Origin: an uncultured Clostridia bacterium
GTDB taxonomy: Bacteria; Bacillota; Clostridia; Oscillospirales; Acutalibacteraceae
Reading direction: 5' to 3'
Assembly (NCBI GenBank): GCA_937880805.1
Contig: CALGRR010000024.1
Location: 1 to 64,000 of the forward strand
Length of the DNA: 64,000 nt
Under the pieces are notes generated by a model, which saw only the letters and a program-made list of their open reading frames with translations, was not told the origin of the DNA and did no database searches. This document shows positions 1-8,072 of this stretch, piece after piece (position 1 is the stretch's first letter; the number at the start of each line of letters is the position of its first letter). The translations under genes were made by a program, and so were the position numbers.

Positions 1-2
1 CA

Positions 3-131
3 GTAGGAAGAAACAAAAAGCAAGTAGCAGAATATATAAGGAATCAGCTTGCAGAAGACCAAATAGCAGACCAAATGAGCCTGAAAGAATATGTAGACCC
101 GTTCACGGGTAGCGAGAACAAGAAAGCATAA
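3..131 (+). CDS. C-terminal fragment of an unidentified protein
   Basis: An open frame enters from the left edge and stops with TAA at 129-131, giving 42 residues rich in K, E, Q and D and ending SLKEYVDPFTGSENKKA. No domain is recognised. Because the genes that follow are mobile-element types, it is probably the tail of another accessory-island gene. The 5' part lies outside the window, so neither the start nor the function can be judged. Confidence 0.4.
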   Translation, partial: VGRNKKQVAEYIRNQLAEDQIADQMSLKEYVDPFTGSENKKA

Positions 132-136
132 AATTA

Positions 137-255
137 ACCCCTTGAGGGGTAGCTGAAAAAGGAATGCGGTCGGCAAACCTTTCAGCGCCCCTTAAGGGGT
201 TTCGTCCGTATAATGCCCTTATAGGGCTTAATCAAGCCTCCGGCTTAGCCGGAGG
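137..255. repeat. Cluster of four short palindromes
   Basis: Four perfect or near-perfect palindromes follow each other within 120 bases: ACCCCTTGAGGGGT (137-150), CCCCTTAAGGGG (188-199), GCCCTTATAGGGC (215-227) and CCTCCGGCT-T-AGCCGGAGG (237-255). None has a clear run of T after it, so they are poor intrinsic terminators. They fill the gap between the upstream gene tail and the next gene and may be RNA processing, recombination or transfer-related structures. Confidence 0.55.
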
Positions 256-323
256 TACTGACTTGTAGGCAGTCGGAATGATTGAATTGTAAGGATTATC
301 AATCTATTACGGAGGTTTACAAA

Positions 324-593
324 ATGTCTAGTTTTATTGAAGACTTTTATTATGGAAACATTGAGCCGCAGGAATGTTGTTTAGAATTGAAAAATGAATT
401 AAAGAAAAAGTTAAACTCTCTTACCGAAAAAGAAGAAACACTAAATTCAAAGTTAAGCGGCAAAGAAAAGGATTTATTCATAAACTACACAGGTACATAT
501 AGTGATTTTCTGACAGTCAGCATAGCCGATAGCTTTATTTCAGGGTTTCGGCTTGGGGCAAAGTTTACACTCGACACATTTGTTACTGATTGA
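324..593 (+). CDS. DUF6809 family protein
   Basis: This 89-residue protein begins at the ATG preceded by GGAGG at 311-315; an upstream in-frame start lacks a ribosome site. The sequence opens MSSFIEDFYYGNIEPQE and closes with a GFRLGAKFTLD motif, matching the DUF6809 proteins that accompany transposons and conjugative elements in gut Clostridia. The middle is a charged helix, probably coiled coil. The function is unknown. It lies directly upstream of a TnpV-like gene, which supports a mobile-element setting. The family call comes from memory of the pattern. Confidence 0.7.
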   Translation: MSSFIEDFYYGNIEPQECCLELKNELKKKLNSLTEKEETLNSKLSGKEKDLFINYTGTYSDFLTVSIADSFISGFRLGAKFTLDTFVTD

Positions 594-607
594 AAGGAAG
601 GTTGGTT

Positions 608-982
608 ATGAATAAATCATCATTTGAACTCAACGGTGGTACATACAGAACAGTAGGAGATTACAGAATACCCAACATCACGTTACCTGCCAAAGCAAAC
701 AAACCGCTCGGCGTATGGGGACTGAAACGCAAAGATTATCTAATGAAACATAAACGAGTTCAATTTAATATAATGCTTATGAACGGCACATTGTGGGCTT
801 ATCTTGCAGAGATTGATGAACAGGCATCTGATATGTTTTCTCGGCTGGTAGAAAAGATGAAGGTCAATGAGGGCATCACCGAACATCTCAAAGCAGAGAA
901 TCAAATGGAGTGGGTTGCCCGAATGAATAATATTAAAGTTCGAGCAACTGAAACTATAAACTCAGAATTTATTTACACATAG
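608..982 (+). CDS. tnpV: TnpV family transposon-encoded protein
   Basis: A 124-residue protein starting at ATG 608 after AGGAAGG. The pattern GDYRIPNITLP, then LKRKDYLMKHKR, then AEIDEQASDMFSRL and LKAENQMEWVARMNNI, is that of the TnpV proteins carried by Tn4451-like and related mobile elements of Firmicutes. Its biochemical role is unknown. It sits 15 bases after the DUF6809 gene and is closed by a strong hairpin. Presence of TnpV marks the left part of the window as mobile DNA. Confidence 0.8.
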   Translation: MNKSSFELNGGTYRTVGDYRIPNITLPAKANKPLGVWGLKRKDYLMKHKRVQFNIMLMNGTLWAYLAEIDEQASDMFSRLVEKMKVNEGITEHLKAENQMEWVARMNNIKVRATETINSEFIYT

Positions 983-1021
983 AATGAAGCTGGCTCGCCG
1001 AAATGGCGAGCCAGCTTCATT
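983..1021 (+). terminator. Long GC-rich hairpin after tnpV
   Basis: A perfect 17-bp inverted repeat (983-999 with 1005-1021, five-base loop) begins just after the tnpV stop codon. The T run is weak on both strands, but its position between convergent genes suggests it ends transcription from both sides. Confidence 0.7.
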
Positions 1022-1028
1022 GTTAGTT

Positions 1029-1931
1029 TCATTTATATATACGCATATCAAGTTCCTCATCGCTTAGAGTCAAGGCTCTATACTTCTCATCAACAATCTT
1101 TTGATATTGCTTCAATAAATCGTCATTACCCTCGGCAAATTTATGAACAGTATCAAAAATCGTTCCGTTTTGTTTCAAAAGATTCTCTCTAACTTTATCT
1201 TTTTGAGGTCTGCTCTTTTTTCCATTCTTATCGTAACTGGCCTCAGCTTCACAAATGTTTTCAACGATAACACTTCTCAAAAAGTTGTCTGTTGTAAATC
1301 GATAGTGAGTCTGCACGATTTCCTTGGGAACCAATAGATGTATATTCCCATCTATAACAAGAGATTGTCCTGTGTATTTTATCCAAGTATGTGTTTGACT
1401 ATCCCAATAAAACCTTTCTTTGGGACATATTTGGGTTTCAATATTATACTTTTGACATTGCTGAACAGTAAATTCACTTAATTCCTTATACAAAATGTTG
1501 GTAAGTAAATCTGACATCCCATCTTCAGCAAATTCGGGTACATATAGTACCAGTTCAAACATTCTGTTAATTTTTATAGAAGTTATATAATCGTCAATGC
1601 CCTTGAATATATCATATAAACCTTCTTCCGTATTGCCTTTACCGTGTTTTTTTGCATAACCAAGGTGAGTATCGTTTATTTCTCTGGCGTGTTTTAACAA
1701 ATACTTTTTGCGTTTCTCGTTGTTATCTACATAATATGCTGTATGTAACTGGCTAAAAAAATCGGCTGTTTTTCTTTTCGCAACGTCGCAAAAAGAAGTT
1801 GTCCCTACTTCGATTAAAACAGGGTCAACAAAAAGTTGTTCGTCTCTAGAGATGGCAGTATTCACAAAATCAATATTACAGTGTTCAACCTTGTTTTGTG
1901 ATAGTAAATGGTTTGAAATTCTTTTTGTCAT
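1029..1931 (-). CDS. Uncharacterised 300-aa island protein
   Basis: Start chosen at the ATG at 1931 because AAAGGA lies just upstream; the longer frame overlaps the preceding gene. The 300-residue product has no signal peptide or membrane segment. Visible features are FVDPVLIEVG near residue 35, a central DGMSDLLTNILYKELSEFT segment near residue 150, and a Lys/Glu-rich C-terminus. The central pattern reminds me of uncharacterised proteins in defence islands, but I cannot name a family. It is downstream of the small DUF3892-like gene on the same strand and divergent from an AAA ATPase, so a role in phage or mobile-element conflict is possible. Confidence 0.6.
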   Translation of the reverse strand: MTKRISNHLLSQNKVEHCNIDFVNTAISRDEQLFVDPVLIEVGTTSFCDVAKRKTADFFSQLHTAYYVDNNEKRKKYLLKHAREINDTHLGYAKKHGKGNTEEGLYDIFKGIDDYITSIKINRMFELVLYVPEFAEDGMSDLLTNILYKELSEFTVQQCQKYNIETQICPKERFYWDSQTHTWIKYTGQSLVIDGNIHLLVPKEIVQTHYRFTTDNFLRSVIVENICEAEASYDKNGKKSRPQKDKVRENLLKQNGTIFDTVHKFAEGNDDLLKQYQKIVDEKYRALTLSDEELDMRIYK

Positions 1932-1995
1932 AAATAATCGTCCTTTCAAAAAATAATACCCTCCGATTTCTCGGAGGGCGGTGTGAGTGATTGTA

Positions 1996-2208
1996 TCACT
2001 CAAGATTGTTGCTTTTGCTACTATCAGGTTTGCTACAAGGCGTCGGAACACCATTTATATTTCGCACATAGTAATCATCATATGAGCCGTTTTTGATTTG
2101 TCGTACAAATCCTGCTCGTGTCATATCTGTGCCGGTTACATTGTCGTGAAATCGCGTGTTCCTACCGGTGCTGCTTTCCTGAGTAACAGTGACTCTTTGC
2201 TTAGCCAC
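1996..2208 (-). CDS. DUF3892-like small protein
   Basis: A 70-residue protein read from a GTG start at 2208, chosen because a perfect GGAGG lies seven bases upstream. The sequence contains STGRNTRFHD, MTRAGFVRQIKNG and VRNINGVPTPCSKPDSSKSNNLE, a layout I associate with DUF3892-type proteins common in plasmids and genomic islands. The function is unknown. It lies 64 bases upstream of the 300-aa gene on the same strand and is probably co-transcribed with it. Confidence 0.6.
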   Translation of the reverse strand: MAKQRVTVTQESSTGRNTRFHDNVTGTDMTRAGFVRQIKNGSYDDYYVRNINGVPTPCSKPDSSKSNNLE

Positions 2209-2325
2209 ACTGCGTCCTCCATTTCTCGCCGGTAGCACAGAATTTCAGATTGACAATTCAATAAATCTGTGGTAACATATCAATTGAGGTTGGATATGCG
2301 TTGGCTCAGCCGGCGTATTCCTGAT

Positions 2326-2358
2326 AAAGAGTGAATTGGGTTCACTCTTTATTTTTTT
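2326..2358 (+). terminator. Rho-independent terminator
   Basis: A 10-bp perfect stem (AAAGAGTGAA with TTCACTCTTT, five-base loop) is followed by ATTTTTTT on the + strand. It lies in the intergenic gap between two divergent genes, so it probably insulates the AAA ATPase promoter from antisense or upstream readthrough. Confidence 0.7.
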
Positions 2359-2454
2359 GCAACCACATTATACCATAAGTGCCAGTTACTGTCAAGCATT
2401 TCTCGAAATTTTCGTAAAATCTCACCCAAATTATGCTTTATGGTGAAATTAGTG

Positions 2455-2482
2455 TTGATTTTTTTCGAGAATCGTGTATAAT
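2455..2482 (+). promoter_or_regulatory. Sigma-A-like promoter of the AAA ATPase gene
   Basis: TTGATT at 2455-2460 and a perfect TATAAT at 2477-2482 are separated by 16 bases, and the AAA ATPase start lies 25 bases further on. Confidence 0.7.
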
Positions 2483-2506
2483 ACAGATACGAGAGGAGCG
2501 ATGTTT

Positions 2507-3841
2507 ATGTTAATTGATTTCAAAGTTAGAAATTTCTTATCCTTTGAAAAAGAGGAAGTTTTTAGCTTGGTTGCCGGAAAAGGTAGGAATTTCAATGAGC
2601 GTCTCTATCAAAACGGAAGTAATAAGATTCTAAAATTTTCATCGCTGTTTGGAGCTAATGGCTCGGGTAAATCAAATTTTGTTAAAGCTATTTCATTTTC
2701 CAGAGACTACATAATTAGAGGAAACGACAGAGCAACTATTCAAAAATATAATAAAATAAATCCAAATTGCAAAGAATCGACATCAAGCTTTGAATACAAG
2801 ATTTCTATAGATCAAAAAATATATACATATGGTTTTGAGATTTTGCTGTCAAAAAATGAAGTTGTTGCAGAATGGTTATATTTAAACACTTCCAGAACAG
2901 ATAAATTAGTATTCAAGCACGAAAGAAAAAATAACGAATTTATTTTAGGTGAATACTTTAGAAATAACGATTTGAGAAATCGATTAAATATTATTTCGGA
3001 TAGTATATCCTCAAATAACGGTATACTTTTCTTAAAAGCTGTTAGCACTTATAACAATTTGTTTTCCGAACATAGTGAAGCTATCATTTTAAAAGAAGTG
3101 TTTTGGTGGTTTGAAATCAATTTAAAAGTAAAAAAACCAGATAGTATTATTTCAGACTATGCATATTTTATGTCCGAAAAAAATATGGATAGTATTTTAA
3201 AGTTCTTTAAAGATTTTGATTTATCAATATCAAATTATAATTTTTTTGAATGTCCTAAGGAACAAATTGCACTAAAGTTACCTAAAGAAATTTTCGAGGA
3301 TTTAGTATCTAGAATAGAAAAAGATTTAATAGAAGATGAAGAGAATAATTGTGTTATGTTTGGTTTAGCGGATGATTTTTACATTGCTAAAATTGTTGAT
3401 GAACATATTAGTTTTGAAACTATTCAGTTTTATCACGAAGGAACAAAAACACCATTTTATATGTCTGAAGAATCAGATGGTACTAAAAAGATTTTCAAAC
3501 TTTTAGAAATACTTTTCCAAGAAGATGATGACATTGTTTATGTTGTTGATGAAATCGACAGATGTTTACATCCGCTTTTAACTTTTAATTTTATATCTGC
3601 TTTTTTAGAAAAAGCCAAAAAAACTAATTGTCAACTCATAGTCACTACTCACGAATCTATTCTTTTAGATTTTAATCTTTTAAGAAAAGATGAAGTTTGG
3701 TTTGTTTCAAAAGAAGATGGTTGTTCTGCATTGGAATCTATGGGCATTTCAAATATTAGAGCGGATAAAAATTTGATGAAATCATATTTACTTGGAAAAA
3801 TTGCTGTTCCTAACATAAAAAACAATACATATAAATCTTAA
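2507..3841 (+). CDS. AAA/OLD-like ATPase, abortive-infection type
   Basis: A 444-residue ATPase. The ATG at 2507 is preferred because AGGAG lies eight bases before it; the ATG at 2501 is too close. The N-terminus (MLIDFKVRNFLSFEKEEVFSLVAG) is typical of AAA_15/AAA_21 proteins. Walker A is GANGSGKSN near residue 49, a signature-like SDGTKKIFKLL precedes Walker B (IVYVVDEIDRCLHP), and VTTHE follows. This is the RloA/AbiL-like ABC-type ATPase fold of defence systems. RloA normally has an RloB nuclease downstream, but none is present here; the gene is followed by a terminator. It may act alone, or with the divergent 300-aa protein. Low GC suggests horizontal acquisition. Confidence 0.85.
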   Translation: MLIDFKVRNFLSFEKEEVFSLVAGKGRNFNERLYQNGSNKILKFSSLFGANGSGKSNFVKAISFSRDYIIRGNDRATIQKYNKINPNCKESTSSFEYKISIDQKIYTYGFEILLSKNEVVAEWLYLNTSRTDKLVFKHERKNNEFILGEYFRNNDLRNRLNIISDSISSNNGILFLKAVSTYNNLFSEHSEAIILKEVFWWFEINLKVKKPDSIISDYAYFMSEKNMDSILKFFKDFDLSISNYNFFECPKEQIALKLPKEIFEDLVSRIEKDLIEDEENNCVMFGLADDFYIAKIVDEHISFETIQFYHEGTKTPFYMSEESDGTKKIFKLLEILFQEDDDIVYVVDEIDRCLHPLLTFNFISAFLEKAKKTNCQLIVTTHESILLDFNLLRKDEVWFVSKEDGCSALESMGISNIRADKNLMKSYLLGKIAVPNIKNNTYKS

Positions 3842-3854
3842 TTATTCAATCAAG

Positions 3855-3902
3855 AATCAGGTGTAACGGGATTCAAACTCTACTGCACCTGATTTTCTTT
3901 TT
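3855..3902 (+). terminator. Terminator after the AAA ATPase
   Basis: AATCAGGTG (3855-3863) pairs with CACCTGATT (3886-3894) across a 22-base loop and is followed by TTCTTTTT. The following 340 bases before the next protein gene hold only the promoter, leader peptide and attenuator described next. Confidence 0.65.
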
Positions 3903-4044
3903 ATGCTTCTGTTTTTTCTTCGGGGTATCAGGGGTGAAAATCCCTTAATTGCGGATTTGTACGTTCAAATCCATTGCTCGCTAAGACAAATGCCAAACAC
4001 TTTTGAATTTAAAACCGACACTTTTGCAACGCAACTTAAAATTG

Positions 4045-4073
4045 TTGACAAATTATTCTTATATTGTTACAAT
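4045..4073 (+). promoter_or_regulatory. Strong promoter of the 19-gene modification operon
   Basis: A perfect TTGACA (4045-4050) is separated by 17 bases from TACAAT (4068-4073). It precedes the leader peptide and is the only convincing promoter I see before the terminator at 17.4 kb. Confidence 0.85.
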
Positions 4074-4105
4074 AAATAAAAATTACTGAAAGGCAGGTGG
4101 ACAAG

Positions 4106-4162
4106 ATGACAATGATGATTAACACAATGAATCGGAGAGCCGTTTTGTCCGTTTGCGATTGA
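4106..4162 (+). CDS. 18-aa regulatory leader peptide
   Basis: An 18-codon frame, MTMMINTMNRRAVLSVCD, starts 32 bases after the promoter and has a purine-rich site (AAGGCAGGTGG) upstream. It lies between a strong promoter and a terminator hairpin, the layout of ribosome-mediated attenuation upstream of Gram-positive resistance genes (established for erm, tet and vga-type genes). Codons 10-11 (CGG AGA, 4133-4138) are complementary to the 5' arm of the terminator (TCTCCG, 4195-4200). GGACAA before the start (4099-4104) can pair with TTGTCC inside the frame (4145-4150). Translation of the leader would thus change the folding. The inducer is unknown. Confidence 0.7.
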   Translation: MTMMINTMNRRAVLSVCD

Positions 4163-4190
4163 TGTAATTTATATCTTTCTGTGAATTGCA

Positions 4191-4223
4191 GGCATCTCCG
4201 TTTCGGAGGTGTCTTTATTTTTT
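4191..4223 (+). terminator. Attenuator hairpin upstream of the operon
   Basis: GGCATCTCCG (4191-4200) and CGGAGGTGTC (4204-4213) form a stem with a three-base loop, followed by TTTATTTTTT. It lies between the leader peptide and the first structural gene, so it must be read through for expression. Its 5' arm can instead pair with the leader codons for Arg10-Arg11. Confidence 0.8.
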
Positions 4224-4241
4224 ACAGAAAGAGGATTTAAA

Positions 4242-4691
4242 ATGTACGAAATTAAACCTTTAAAACAAGAAAACATTATATTTGTTTGTAGTCTTATGTC
4301 TGAACCAAACAACATTTCCGCTTTACACACAGATATAATCCCATTGTATGAATGGCAAAAATTTTTTGCAGAAACTGAAAATGATTCAGATGAAGAAAAC
4401 TTTATTGTTTATAACAAAAATATTCCGTGTGGTTGGTTAAAACTGAATGGACTTAAAAGCAACGATATTGCTTGGATTTCAATGCTTGTTGTCCCTGAAA
4501 AGTTTAAGCGTCAAGGCATCGGAAAATTTGCTGTAGAATTTGCTGCTCAATATCTAAAACACCGTGGATATAGATATATAAAGTTGCAAACAACAACAGA
4601 TAATTCAGCTGCATTGAGTCTATACAGTAAATGTGGTTTTACCATAGTCAACCAATCTACTACAAAAATTACGATGTGCAAAGAGGTATAA
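4242..4691 (+). CDS. GNAT acetyltransferase 1
   Basis: A 149-residue protein, start at ATG 4242 after AGAGGA. It is first in the long operon, directly after the attenuator. The acetyl-CoA pyrophosphate-binding motif is RQGIGK at residues 90-95, after the beta-4 strand (WISMLVVPEKF), and the C-terminal NSAALSLYSKCGF is the usual GNAT end. GNAT enzymes move an acetyl group to an amine of a drug, metabolite or protein N-terminus. The substrate cannot be read from the sequence; context suggests a small molecule. Confidence 0.85.
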   Translation: MYEIKPLKQENIIFVCSLMSEPNNISALHTDIIPLYEWQKFFAETENDSDEENFIVYNKNIPCGWLKLNGLKSNDIAWISMLVVPEKFKRQGIGKFAVEFAAQYLKHRGYRYIKLQTTTDNSAALSLYSKCGFTIVNQSTTKITMCKEV

Positions 4692-4693
4692 AA

Positions 4694-5167
4694 ATGACAA
4701 AAGAATGCTGTTGGTGCAATTTTACTGACGAAGAAAAACAAAACATTTTATTTGAAAGTGCATATTGGTATGTGTTTCTGGCAGACAATCAGGATTATAT
4801 AGGAAGATGTGTTATCGTTCTTAAACGGCATAGTGAAAATCTGTCAGACCTTGATTTGTCCGAATGGATTGAATTGAAAGAACTAATCAACAGGCTCGAA
4901 AAATGTTTTAAAAAAATATTGGGTGCTGATTTGTGTAATTGGAGTTGTCTGATGAATGATTTTTATAAATCAGCCACTCCCAACCCACACTTGCATCTTC
5001 ATGTAAGACCTCGACATAGCAAAGCCATAACTATAAACGGCAGTAGTTATATTGATACAGAATTCGGGCATCATTATCAACCTAAAAAAGAAACATTGTT
5101 GACAAATGATAACAGAAAAATATTGCTTAATATGATGAAAACCTTTTTAAATCAGGAGCAGAAATGA
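4694..5167 (+). CDS. HIT-like nucleotide hydrolase/transferase
   Basis: A 157-residue protein starting at ATG 4694, two bases after the preceding stop. The histidine triad is HLHLHVRP (H99, H101, H103). The N-terminal CxxC pair (ECCWC) resembles the zinc site of some HIT hydrolases. HIT enzymes cleave or transfer nucleoside phosphates, such as Ap4A or AMP-conjugates. The length is close to the family norm. The last four bases (ATGA) overlap the next start, indicating translational coupling. The true substrate is unknown; by context it may be an adenylylated antibiotic or a dinucleotide. Confidence 0.75.
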   Translation: MTKECCWCNFTDEEKQNILFESAYWYVFLADNQDYIGRCVIVLKRHSENLSDLDLSEWIELKELINRLEKCFKKILGADLCNWSCLMNDFYKSATPNPHLHLHVRPRHSKAITINGSSYIDTEFGHHYQPKKETLLTNDNRKILLNMMKTFLNQEQK

Positions 5168-5793
5168 TTACACTAACCGAATATCTGAACAACCCTTGCG
5201 GAACATTATCCATTCCATATTGGAAAGCTAAAAGCATAACAATTCCTCCTAATATGATAATTTTACACGATAATGATTTTTCATCCGACATATTATCCGA
5301 ATACACCGATGAAAAGTATTTTCGTTTGTATCATAGTCTTAAAGAAATGCCAAAAATCATAACCGATGATTTTGAGATTACAACCGCAACACGAAAAGAT
5401 ATTAAAGCAATTGTGCAGATAATAAACGATTCATATACGGACATTTCAGTAAACTCGGGACTTATCAAGAGTTATACCCAAACACCTGTTTACAACGAAA
5501 ACTTATGGATAATGGTTAAAGAAAAAGCAACTGATAAATTTGTCGGTTGCGGTTTGGCTGACTATGATATGAAAGCAAAAGAGATTGTACTTGAATGGAT
5601 ACAAGTGTTATCTGAATACCGTGGCAAGAAAATCGGACAGTTGATAGTTACAGAACTATTATTCAGAATGAAGGATGTTGCTGATTTTGCAACCGTTTCG
5701 GGCAAAGTTGATAATGAAACAAACCCCGAAGCACTATACAGAAAATGCGGATTTGTCGGTAATGATGTGTGGCATATTCTGCATAAGAAATGA
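5164..5793 (+). CDS. GNAT acetyltransferase 2, with N-terminal extension
   Basis: A 209-residue protein overlapping the previous gene by ATGA. Residues 1-65 form an extra N-terminal segment (MITLTEYLNNPCGTLSIPYWK) seen in some GNATs of Clostridia. The GNAT domain follows, with EYRGKKIGQL as the CoA loop and NPEALYRKCGFVG near the end. The role is acetyl transfer to an unknown amine. It is probably translated in step with the HIT-like protein. Confidence 0.8.
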   Translation: MITLTEYLNNPCGTLSIPYWKAKSITIPPNMIILHDNDFSSDILSEYTDEKYFRLYHSLKEMPKIITDDFEITTATRKDIKAIVQIINDSYTDISVNSGLIKSYTQTPVYNENLWIMVKEKATDKFVGCGLADYDMKAKEIVLEWIQVLSEYRGKKIGQLIVTELLFRMKDVADFATVSGKVDNETNPEALYRKCGFVGNDVWHILHKK

Positions 5794-5802
5794 GGCTCAA
5801 CA

Positions 5803-6483
5803 ATGAAATACAAAGCGATATTTTTTGACCGTGACGGTACGCTGACATATTTTACCGCAGAAAAAGAGGCTTGGCGTAACAAGCAAATCAGTTCTTGGAG
5901 CGGCAAGTCGTTTGAACTTGAATACGACAAAATGATGGCTTTGTTTCACTTTGCAAGTGAAGGCAGAAAGCCTTGGTACAAAACACTTGATGATGAACGT
6001 GAGTTTTTCAGAAGATATTACTATCATCTGCTTGTCGGTGAGGGTATAACGGAAAACGTTGAAGAAAAAGCGGATTGCCTTTTGAATGAGCTTTGGTGCA
6101 ACGGCGACAGAGCTTTGTTCTCCGAAACAGCAGAGGTGCTTGAATATTTTAAAAGCCGTGGCTACAAAATGGGAGTTATCAGCGATACATCGCCGTCGCT
6201 TGAATTCACATTGCAACAACTTGGCATTGCAAAATATTTTACTTCATTCACGGCAAGCTCATTGGTCGGTGCGGGTAAACCAAGCCCGATTATTTTCAAT
6301 GCTGCACTTGAAGCACAAGGCGTAACCGCATCTGAAAGCATATTTGTTGACGATTGCAAAGAAGAAGCCGAAGGAGCAAGAGAGCAAGGCTTTACTGCAT
6401 TTTATCTTGACCGAAGCGGAGAAAACAACGAAGAATGGACTATACACAATCTGAAACAGTTGATTGATTTCGTTGAGGGATAA
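5803..6483 (+). CDS. HAD-superfamily hydrolase
   Basis: A 226-residue phosphatase-type protein. Motif I is FFDRDGTLT with D9 as nucleophile and D11 as acid/base, motif II is VISDTSP, and the acidic motif IV is IFVDDCKEEAEG. A helical cap lies between residues 20 and 100, as in phosphoglycolate phosphatase-like HADs. It probably removes phosphate from a small metabolite. It lies ten bases after the preceding gene and four before the next, inside the operon. Confidence 0.85.
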   Translation: MKYKAIFFDRDGTLTYFTAEKEAWRNKQISSWSGKSFELEYDKMMALFHFASEGRKPWYKTLDDEREFFRRYYYHLLVGEGITENVEEKADCLLNELWCNGDRALFSETAEVLEYFKSRGYKMGVISDTSPSLEFTLQQLGIAKYFTSFTASSLVGAGKPSPIIFNAALEAQGVTASESIFVDDCKEEAEGAREQGFTAFYLDRSGENNEEWTIHNLKQLIDFVEG

Positions 6484-6486
6484 TAA

Positions 6487-7275
6487 ATGCAAAACAATAG
6501 CTTGAATTGGACTTTTGATACGGTTGCAGATACCTACGAAAAACTGCGACCCGGATATGTGGATGAGTTGTATCAAACTATCTTTGATTACGCACCAATC
6601 AATAATACAAGTCGTGTTGTTGAAATCGGTATAGGCGGCGGTCAGGCAACATTACCTTTTCTTAAAACAGGTTGTGAGCTTGTCGCAGTTGATTACGGTG
6701 AAAACTTCTGCGAAATTTGCAGTGAGAAATTCAAAAGTTATCCTAACTTTTCTGCGGTTTCGGGAAAGTTTGAAGATGTTGAGTTTAACGGTGAATATGA
6801 CTTGATTTATTCTGCATCGGCATTTCATTGGATACCAGAAGAAATCGGATATAAAAAGGTTTATGATATGCTGAAAGACGGCGGTGTTTTTGCCCGATTT
6901 GCAAATCATCCGTATCGTGATAAATGTAATCCTGCTTTGTCGGAAGAAATGGACCGAATCTATGCGGAATATTATTATAAATACCACAACAAGAAACAAG
7001 AACCACTTGTTGAATATTCCGAAGCTCAGGCTTGGAACAGAGCATTGATTGCTGAGAAATACGGATTTACAGATACTCAATACAAGCTGTTTTACCGTAC
7101 ACGCACATTCTCAGCAAAAGAATACATAATGCTTCTCGGTACATATTCAGATCATATCGCTATTGAAGAAAAAATCCAAACAGAGTTCTTTTCAAAGATA
7201 GAAAATGCAATTAACCGACACGGCGGAGAAATTACTATTTATGATACAATAGATTTACAGTTAGTAAGGAAATGA
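6487..7275 (+). CDS. SAM-dependent methyltransferase 1
   Basis: A 262-residue class I methyltransferase. The SAM motif is VVEIGIGGGQA (residues 44-54), followed by an acidic LVAVDYG strand end and YDLIYSASAFHWI as motif IV. This arrangement fits Methyltransf_11/25 enzymes acting on small molecules. There is no membrane segment. The substrate is unknown. It sits four bases after the HAD gene. Confidence 0.85.
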   Translation: MQNNSLNWTFDTVADTYEKLRPGYVDELYQTIFDYAPINNTSRVVEIGIGGGQATLPFLKTGCELVAVDYGENFCEICSEKFKSYPNFSAVSGKFEDVEFNGEYDLIYSASAFHWIPEEIGYKKVYDMLKDGGVFARFANHPYRDKCNPALSEEMDRIYAEYYYKYHNKKQEPLVEYSEAQAWNRALIAEKYGFTDTQYKLFYRTRTFSAKEYIMLLGTYSDHIAIEEKIQTEFFSKIENAINRHGGEITIYDTIDLQLVRK

Positions 7276-7284
7276 GGATTTATA

Positions 7285-8043
7285 ATGATTGACTACACTA
7301 AAATAAATTCAGAAACTTGGGATTCGTGGGCAGATGAAGGTTGCGAATACACCTTGCCCATAAGTCACGAGAAATACAAGAAAATTACTCCCGATAATTA
7401 TTCGGTTATTCTTACTCCTTGCATCGCCGTTCCTCACGAATGGTTTGGTGATTTGAAAGGTAAAAAGGTGTTGGGACTTGCAAGCGGCGGCGGTCAGCAG
7501 ATGCCCGTACTTTCAAAACTCGGTGCGGAATGTACGGTGTTTGATTATTCCGACAGACAGCTTGAAGCAGAGAAAATGATGTCCGAAAGAGAAGGATACA
7601 GTATTACGATCATCAAAGGTGATATGTCAAAAACGCTTCCTTTTGAAGACGAAAGCTTTGATTTGATTTTTCACCCCGTTTCAAACAACTATGTTGAAGA
7701 TGTTTATCACGTCTGGAACGAGTGTTACCGTGTGCTCAAAAAGGGCGGCAGACTGCTTTCAGGTCTTGATAACGGCATTGACTATTTATTTGAAGAAGAT
7801 GATCCGTTGAAAGTGGTTAATCCCTTACCGTTCAATCCTCTCAAAATGCCGAAAGAACGTCTTGATGCAATGATTGCAAACGGTGACGGTGTTCAGTTCA
7901 GCCACACATTGGATGAGCAAATCGGCGGTCAGCTCAAAGCAGGATTTACACTCAAAGCATTATATGAAGACCGTGACGGAGAAGGCGGAAACATAATCGG
8001 CAAATACTATCCGCAATATATTGCTACATTTGCTGTGAAATAA
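7285..8043 (+). CDS. SAM-dependent methyltransferase 2
   Basis: A 252-residue class I methyltransferase. Motif I is VLGLASGGGQQ (62-72), then an acidic CTVFDYSD, then DESFDLIFHPVSNNYVEDV and ECYRVLKKGGRL, matching the Methyltransf_11 core. It is nine bases after methyltransferase 1 but differs clearly from it in sequence, so it is not a recent tandem copy. Its substrate is unknown. Confidence 0.85.
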   Translation: MIDYTKINSETWDSWADEGCEYTLPISHEKYKKITPDNYSVILTPCIAVPHEWFGDLKGKKVLGLASGGGQQMPVLSKLGAECTVFDYSDRQLEAEKMMSEREGYSITIIKGDMSKTLPFEDESFDLIFHPVSNNYVEDVYHVWNECYRVLKKGGRLLSGLDNGIDYLFEEDDPLKVVNPLPFNPLKMPKERLDAMIANGDGVQFSHTLDEQIGGQLKAGFTLKALYEDRDGEGGNIIGKYYPQYIATFAVK

Positions 8044-8072
8044 AAACTTCATCTCAAACAAGGAGAAAACCT

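Noticed and set aside
137..255. CRISPR-like array
   Set aside because: The palindromes differ in sequence and spacing, with no repeated unit or spacer pattern.
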